Made by a program: the position numbers and the translations under genes. Positions 4,744 through 8,514 of a DNA stretch of 8,514 bases are shown here, piece by piece. The DNA is from Clostridium sp. UBA6758. GTDB taxonomy: Bacteria > Bacillota > Clostridia > Clostridiales > Clostridiaceae. The notes under the pieces were generated by a model that was not told the DNA's origin, searched no databases, and saw nothing but the letters and a program-made list of their open reading frames with translations. The number at the start of each line of letters is the position of its first letter. Position 1 is the stretch's first letter. Location of the stretch: contig DKGY01000073.1 in assembly GCA_002453475.1 (NCBI GenBank), forward strand, positions 1 through 8,514, in the 5' to 3' direction.

Positions 4744-5991
4744 ATGGAAGAAAGCAACAAGAGTTTAATGGCGTTTTCAGATAATATTAAAATAGATAAA
4801 AATATAAGTGAAGAAGATAAAATGCTTATTGAGTTTAAAATATGGAATTTACTTGGCAAGCACACTGAGCGATATACAATGGGTGATAGCACATCAGTTC
4901 CAATAGAAATAGCGGAAGAGTTACTTAATTCAATTTGTTTTTCATTAGGATTAGAATTACGAGAATTAATGAACGCAAAGGAAGTACTTATGGAAGAAGA
5001 TATAAGTGACTTGTTAAAAGCTTCTTGGAGTAAAATAGCCTCCTTGATGGAGAGAGGAAAGAAATTATTAGAAACAGTTAGAAAAAGTTCACCTAATATA
5101 GAAAACATATCATATAAGGATACATTAAATGAAATAGATAAATTTTTTAATAAATATGATTATAGATTTTTCGCTCATAAGATAGACTGTAGCATAGATT
5201 ATCAACTTTCTAATCCTATATCAGAAAAGTTGCAGGGAATTGAATATATAAATGAATACTTAAAAGTGCTACTTATTGAAAATGAGTTTTGTATATGTTT
5301 TGATAAGGATAATATTAGTTATATTCTAAGTAGCTATTGCTCTGATTATAAAGGGCTATTAATTAATATTTTTGAGCCAATACTAACAAATGCCATAGGA
5401 CTTGATATTTTAGGCAGGGATATATTAACATTAGCGATTTCGGCACTGCAAAGAGAAACATTATTAGGGATTTTTAGAAACTTGTCCGAAACTGAAATTT
5501 TAGTAAAATTAAAGAGCTCAGCAAAGAGCGTCTGTGATATTTTAGGGATAGTTGATAATGAAAAGATAGAATATATTCAAAAAACAGCTGTGAATATTTA
5601 TCCTAGAATTGAAGTAGGATTATCCACAGGAAATATTGATAATATATTTTTATCCTTTAAGTATGAAGATGATTTAAAAGAAAGTGAGTTTATAGATAAT
5701 GATAATATGGATAATGAAAGGTTACGCAATTTAATCAATGAAATAAATGATTGTAGGTTTATTTCAGATAAGATTGCAATGGTAAAAGAAGAGGTTAATA
5801 GCTTAAGTGACTTAGTGGAAGTGTTAAGCGTGTGTTTTTGGGAAGATGAAGCTTTAGAATTATTTAAAACACTTTCAAAGGAAGAGATTTATATTATTAA
5901 ACATTATTTAGATAATAAATATGAAGCATATAGTTCGGATTCAGAATGGGAAATTAAATTTATTCATTATATAAAAAATCTAAGTAAATAG
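4744..5991 (+). CDS. Conserved protein of unknown function, DUF6179-like, 415 residues
   Basis: ATG at 4744 follows AGGAGGT (4734-4740), which overlaps the stop of the preceding gene. The N-terminal part carries a striking motif YTMGDSTSVPIEIAEELL (44-61) followed by SICFSLGLELRE, which I associate with family DUF6179, the regular partner of DUF6323. The rest is long, acidic and helix-rich with hydrophobic heptads (for example KLLETVRKSS, LNEIDKFFNKYDYRFF), with no signal peptide and no clear membrane span. A second conserved-looking block is LSVCFWEDEALELFKTLSKEEI (about 360-381). No catalytic signature is visible, so a structural or adaptor role in complex with the smaller partner is as likely as an enzyme. 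No terminator separates it from the acetyltransferase 49 bp downstream, which may be read from the same transcript. Confidence 0.85.
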   Translation: MEESNKSLMAFSDNIKIDKNISEEDKMLIEFKIWNLLGKHTERYTMGDSTSVPIEIAEELLNSICFSLGLELRELMNAKEVLMEEDISDLLKASWSKIASLMERGKKLLETVRKSSPNIENISYKDTLNEIDKFFNKYDYRFFAHKIDCSIDYQLSNPISEKLQGIEYINEYLKVLLIENEFCICFDKDNISYILSSYCSDYKGLLINIFEPILTNAIGLDILGRDILTLAISALQRETLLGIFRNLSETEILVKLKSSAKSVCDILGIVDNEKIEYIQKTAVNIYPRIEVGLSTGNIDNIFLSFKYEDDLKESEFIDNDNMDNERLRNLINEINDCRFISDKIAMVKEEVNSLSDLVEVLSVCFWEDEALELFKTLSKEEIYIIKHYLDNKYEAYSSDSEWEIKFIHYIKNLSK

Positions 5992-6040
5992 TAATAAAAA
6001 CTTCAATTAATTAGGATTTTAAATACGGGGGAATAGAGAA

Positions 6041-6484
6041 ATGGAAAACATAGTAGTAACCAGAATGGAAGAAAATATGATAGAAGAAAGTGTTGATTTA
6101 TTTATTTCAACTTTTTCAAGAGAGCCTTGGAATGATGTATATGAATCAAGAGAACAGGTAAGAGTATTTTTTAAGAATCATTTTGCTAATAATTATTTTT
6201 TAGGGTATGTGATTAGCGTTAATGGAAAGATACAAGGGTTAAGTATTGGAATGAAAAAACCTTGGATAAAAGGATTAGAATACTATATAGATGAATTTTG
6301 TATAGATTATAATTTACAAGGAAAAGGTATTGGGAGTAAGTTTATTAAAGAAATTGAAATGGATATTAGAAAAGAAGGATTAAATGGGATAATATTAAAT
6401 ACAGAAAAAGATTTTCCTTCTTTTCAATTTTATAAAAAGAATGGTTTTGAAGATTTTGGAGATTTAGTGATAATGGGAAAATAA
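6041..6484 (+). CDS. GNAT N-acetyltransferase, resembling AAC(6')-type enzymes, 147 residues
   Basis: This is a single-domain acetyl-CoA-dependent acetyltransferase. The acetyl-CoA pyrophosphate loop is QGKGIG (93-98), preceded by the strand YYIDEFCIDYN (81-91), and the C-terminal GNAT signature FYKKNGFEDFG lies at 130-140. The N-terminal TFSREPWND (24-32) is typical of the branch that includes aminoglycoside 6'-N-acetyltransferases and their many uncharacterised relatives. Substrate cannot be told from sequence: antibiotic, polyamine, peptide or protein amine are all possible. ATG at 6041 is preceded by GGGGGA (about 6027-6032) with 8-9 nt spacing, a fair but non-standard site. It may be co-transcribed with the DUF pair upstream. 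It is not close enough to any named resistance gene for me to give a symbol. Confidence 0.87.
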   Translation: MENIVVTRMEENMIEESVDLFISTFSREPWNDVYESREQVRVFFKNHFANNYFLGYVISVNGKIQGLSIGMKKPWIKGLEYYIDEFCIDYNLQGKGIGSKFIKEIEMDIRKEGLNGIILNTEKDFPSFQFYKKNGFEDFGDLVIMGK

Positions 6485-6524
6485 TTTAATGATAAGATAA
6501 AAAACATAAACATTACTTATCCAT

Positions 6525-6552
6525 TTGCTTTAGGGGTTGTTATTGTTATAAA
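6525..6552 (+). promoter_or_regulatory. Probable promoter of the methyltransferase gene
   Basis: TTGCTT (6525-6530), 16 bp spacer, then TATAAA (6547-6552) preceded by TGT, an extended -10. It lies 32 bp before the methyltransferase start, and the ribosome binding site AAGGAG (6570-6575) follows at a suitable distance. Confidence 0.55.
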
Positions 6553-6584
6553 TTCGAAAAATATATTTTAAGGAGAGCCAAAGT

Positions 6585-7208
6585 ATGACGGAGTTTTGGG
6601 AAAAAAGTTTTATGGAAAAACAAACAATGTGGGGATTTAAACCATCACAATCAGCCATTATTGCCAAGGATTGCTTTATTGAAAATAATATAAAAGATAT
6701 ATTAATACCGGGTATTGGTTATGGGAGAAATGCAAAGGTATTTATTGATAATAATATAAATGTTACAGGAATCGAAATCTCGAAAACAGCTATTGATTTA
6801 GCAAGACAATATGGGATTAATATTAATATTTATCATGGTTCAGTTGGAGATATGCCTTTCGAAAATAAACTTTATGAAGGGATATTTAGCTATGCACTTA
6901 TTCATCTATTAAATGAAAGTGAGAGGGAAAAATTTATTAGTGATTGTTATAATCAATTAAAACAAGGTGGATATATGATTTTTACAGCTGTTTCAAAAAA
7001 AGCTCCTATGTTTGGAAAAGGCAAAAAACTTAATGAAAGCTATTATGAAACAATGGATGGAGTAAAGATCTTTTTTTATGATTCTGAATCAATAAAAAAA
7101 GATTTTCAAAAATATGGACTTGTAGAATTTTCTGAGATTGATGAAATAGATAGTGATAATAAAGATAAGCCTCCAATAAAGTTTTTATTGATAAAATGTA
7201 AAAAATAA
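6585..7208 (+). CDS. Class I SAM-dependent methyltransferase, 207 residues
   Basis: This soluble Rossmann-fold enzyme transfers a methyl group from S-adenosylmethionine to an unknown small acceptor. Motif I is DILIPGIGYGRN (38-49), the acidic residue closing strand 2 is Glu64 in VTGIEIS, motif III is HGSVGDMPF (84-92), followed by YEGIFSYALIHLL (97-109) and the motif LKQGGYMIFTAVSK (125-138). The start MTEFWEKSF...MWGFKPSQSA is typical of TehB/thiopurine-methyltransferase-like clostridial enzymes (WG-F/x-P near the N-terminus binds or covers the substrate). TehB itself detoxifies tellurite, but this resemblance is too loose to assign that role. ATG at 6585 follows TAAGGAG (6569-6575) with 9 nt spacing. 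It has its own likely promoter and no clear terminator before the element at 7226. Confidence 0.88.
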   Translation: MTEFWEKSFMEKQTMWGFKPSQSAIIAKDCFIENNIKDILIPGIGYGRNAKVFIDNNINVTGIEISKTAIDLARQYGININIYHGSVGDMPFENKLYEGIFSYALIHLLNESEREKFISDCYNQLKQGGYMIFTAVSKKAPMFGKGKKLNESYYETMDGVKIFFYDSESIKKDFQKYGLVEFSEIDEIDSDNKDKPPIKFLLIKCKK

Positions 7209-7225
7209 GTATAATCATTACATTT

Positions 7226-7303
7226 ATATAACTTGCCTAAGGCTGTTTTTAAGCTGAAAATACCTTATATAAGTAATGTTATATTTACAAAATATGCTAT
7301 AAT
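7226..7303 (+). repeat. Duplicated upstream/promoter element, copy B
   Basis: This is the second copy of the element at 3101-3181, about 4.1 kb away and in the same orientation. In both copies a left arm (ATATA-ACTT here, ATATG-ACTT in A) can pair with a split right arm (AAGT, 5 nt, TATAT here; AAGT, 5 nt, CATAT in A). The G-C pair of copy A is thus an A-T pair in copy B, a compensatory change. The element lies between the methyltransferase stop and the start of the second acetyltransferase. Confidence 0.7.
7295..7303 (+). promoter_or_regulatory. Extended -10 promoter of the second acetyltransferase
   Basis: TGC-TATAAT is a perfect extended -10 box at the right end of element copy B, about 60 bp before the start codon at 7366. 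The -35 region (AATGTT, 17 bp upstream) is poor, as expected for extended -10 promoters. The palindrome seen in copy A is kept only in part here (ATATTT/AAATAT). Confidence 0.65.
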
Positions 7304-7365
7304 TAAAAAGGTAAGAAAATTTTTAGTGACGGGCAAATAGTATTTTGTAGAGGAGATTTTTAATT

Positions 7366-8070
7366 ATGGATAATATTCAGAAAGTAATTAATTATTATAT
7401 TACAAATAATAATCTGAAATATAATGCATTTGATGATGAAAAAAATGTATTCATGGAAAGCGATGTAGAAGTTTTTCGTATGATTTCATTTGGAAAATCA
7501 ATGCTTTTTATTGGAAGAAGAGATTTAATTAACTGGGCAAAAGAAAATTTTATAGATACTTTAGCAGAAGATATTATTGATGGTAAAAATCTTCATAGGA
7601 TTGAATGTAAACTAAGGGAAAATGATTTATGTCTTGCAGGTGAACATTTGAGATTCCTTTATAGTAAAAGTGAAGATATTATTTGCCCAGATAATGTAGT
7701 TCTTAAGAAAATAGAAAAAGAAAATATGAGTGAGTTTTATATTAAATATCCTGGATTTGAAAATGCATTAAATTATGAAAAGGATGAAATTGCAATTGCA
7801 GCTTTTATTGAGGGAACTGTGGTAGCCGTAGCTGGTGCAGACAATTACCATGATCCACTATGGCAAATAGGTATAGATACAATTAAGGAATATAGGGGAC
7901 AAGGATTAGCAAAATTGGTTATTCAACAATTAACAAAGGAGATATTGAAGCTAGATAAAATACCATATTATACAACGTGGAGTGCGAACCTTGCTTCAAT
8001 GAGAACTGCTTTAGCTACAGGGTTTTATCCAGCCTGGGTAGAATATTTTGCAGAAAATATTAACTTTTAA
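7366..8070 (+). CDS. GNAT-family acetyltransferase with N-terminal extension, 234 residues
   Basis: The C-terminal half (about 110-234) is a GNAT fold: strand IAIAAFIEGTVVAVAG (142-157), WQIGIDTIKEYRGQGLA (166-182) with the acetyl-CoA loop RGQGLA, a helix LVIQQLTKEIL, and the tail TTWSANLASMRTALATGFYPAW (203-224), where the final aromatic motif replaces the more usual FYEKxGF. The first 110 residues form an extra domain (FRMISFGKSMLFIGRRDLINW and so on) as in the PF12746-like GNAT proteins common in clostridia; its role is unknown. ATG at 7366 follows AGAGGAG (7349-7355) with 10 nt spacing. It is transcribed from the promoter in element copy B, apparently alone. Substrate unknown. Confidence 0.87.
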   Translation: MDNIQKVINYYITNNNLKYNAFDDEKNVFMESDVEVFRMISFGKSMLFIGRRDLINWAKENFIDTLAEDIIDGKNLHRIECKLRENDLCLAGEHLRFLYSKSEDIICPDNVVLKKIEKENMSEFYIKYPGFENALNYEKDEIAIAAFIEGTVVAVAGADNYHDPLWQIGIDTIKEYRGQGLAKLVIQQLTKEILKLDKIPYYTTWSANLASMRTALATGFYPAWVEYFAENINF

Positions 8071-8147
8071 TAGCAAAATATTATCTTGTCAAATTCCAAT
8101 TTAAGATTGATTAATTGATTAAAATGATATTTTGGAGGTATTGAAAG

Positions 8148-8514
8148 ATGAAGATTGAATTAATAGAAGCCAGTAAGGCTGATAAAATGATATTAAAAAA
8201 TATGATTGAATTATATAATTATGATTTATCAGAATATGAAAATCGTGATTTAAATGAACATGGGTTATACGATTACAGTTATTTGGATAATTACTGGACA
8301 GAAAAAGATAGATACCCCTTTATAATTAGAGTAGATGATAAATTAGCAGGATTTGTTCTTGTTAATAAACATAGCGTTGTTACCTCATCCCCAACTGATT
8401 ATGCAATTGCAGAATTTTTCGTTCTAAAAAAATATAGGAAAAGAGGAATAGGTAAAATTGTGGCTTTTGAAGTTTTTAATAAGTTTCAAGGGAATTGGGA
8501 AGTAAAACAGTTGC
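8148..8514 (+). CDS. GNAT N-acetyltransferase, 3' end cut by the window
   Basis: The first 122 codons are visible, open to the right edge. ATG at 8148 follows GGAGGT (8134-8139) with 8 nt spacing. The N-terminus MKIELIEASKADKMILKNM shows the beta-strand plus helix start of GNAT enzymes; RYPFIIRVDDKLAGFVLVN (55-73) is the central sheet, and AIAEFFVLKKYRKRGIG (86-102) ends in the acetyl-CoA loop R-K-R-G-I-G. ELYNYDLSEYE (21-31) is typical of a common clostridial GNAT subgroup annotated only as predicted acetyltransferase. It lies 77 bp after the preceding acetyltransferase with no terminator between; a TTGTCA (8086-8091) has no good -10 partner, so read-through is likely. Confidence 0.85.
   Translation, partial: MKIELIEASKADKMILKNMIELYNYDLSEYENRDLNEHGLYDYSYLDNYWTEKDRYPFIIRVDDKLAGFVLVNKHSVVTSSPTDYAIAEFFVLKKYRKRGIGKIVAFEVFNKFQGNWEVKQL

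Noticed and set aside
4656..5108. Open frame of 150 codons on the minus strand
   Set aside because: It mirrors the DUF6323/DUF6179 pair. It is serine/leucine/isoleucine-rich as expected for antisense of AT-rich helical coding sequence, and lacks a ribosome binding site.
6491..6521. Terminator after the first acetyltransferase (GATAAG/CTTATC)
   Set aside because: A 6-bp AT-rich stem with a 19-nt loop and no T-tract is too weak.
6500..6560. A third copy of the duplicated element before the methyltransferase
   Set aside because: There is a loose likeness (TTTGCTTTAGGGG, TGTTATTG), but it needs many mismatches and lacks the shared blocks, so I do not count it.
7030..7218. Open frame of 62 codons on the minus strand
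   Set aside because: It is antisense to the 3' end of the methyltransferase, with no start signals.
1..8514. CRISPR array, tRNA or rRNA gene
   Set aside because: No regularly spaced repeats, no tRNA cloverleaf elements and no rRNA motifs were seen on either strand.

Overview
The window is very AT-rich, its genes start with strong GGAGG-type ribosome binding sites, and its codon use favours AAA, ATA, TTA and AGA. Together with the families present (GNAT acetyltransferases, a DUF6323/DUF6179-like pair, a serine recombinase relic), this points to a low-GC Gram-positive of the class Clostridia, most likely Clostridium sensu lato. That is an inference from composition and gene style, not from a marker gene.

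Left part (1-917): the C-terminal end of an unidentified protein (stop at 245) is followed by a textbook vegetative promoter (281-309). Behind that lies about 560 bp with no intact gene: a 7-codon ORF with a good ribosome binding site, then stop-riddled sequence, then a strong hairpin terminator (872-915). This is either the transcript of a decayed gene or a non-coding RNA.

Middle part (918-3030): a leftward gene for a 460-residue protein of unknown function, with a C-terminal pair of hydrophobic segments, lies head-to-head with the 3' remnant of a large serine recombinase. The remnant carries one frameshift and three in-frame stops. It marks the scar of a former mobile element, and the 460-residue gene is probably its cargo or a later arrival at the same place.

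Right part (3031-8514): a rightward run of small accessory enzymes. In order: a duplicated promoter/upstream element (copy A), a 16-codon leader ORF with a hairpin, an alpha/beta hydrolase, a strong terminator, a tightly coupled pair of conserved proteins of unknown function (DUF6323-like and DUF6179-like), a GNAT acetyltransferase resembling AAC(6')-type enzymes, a class I SAM-dependent methyltransferase, copy B of the duplicated element, a second longer GNAT, and the start of a third GNAT cut by the window edge. Most of these appear to be independent or two-gene transcription units rather than one long operon. The enzymes are of kinds that modify or hydrolyse small molecules, but no common pathway is visible.

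The points most worth a second look are the duplicated element A/B (a palindrome over the -10 in copy A and one compensatory base-pair change between copies), the orphan 460-residue gene beside the recombinase relic, the promoter-to-terminator interval without a gene, the leader ORF/hairpin before the hydrolase, and the uncharacterised DUF pair.
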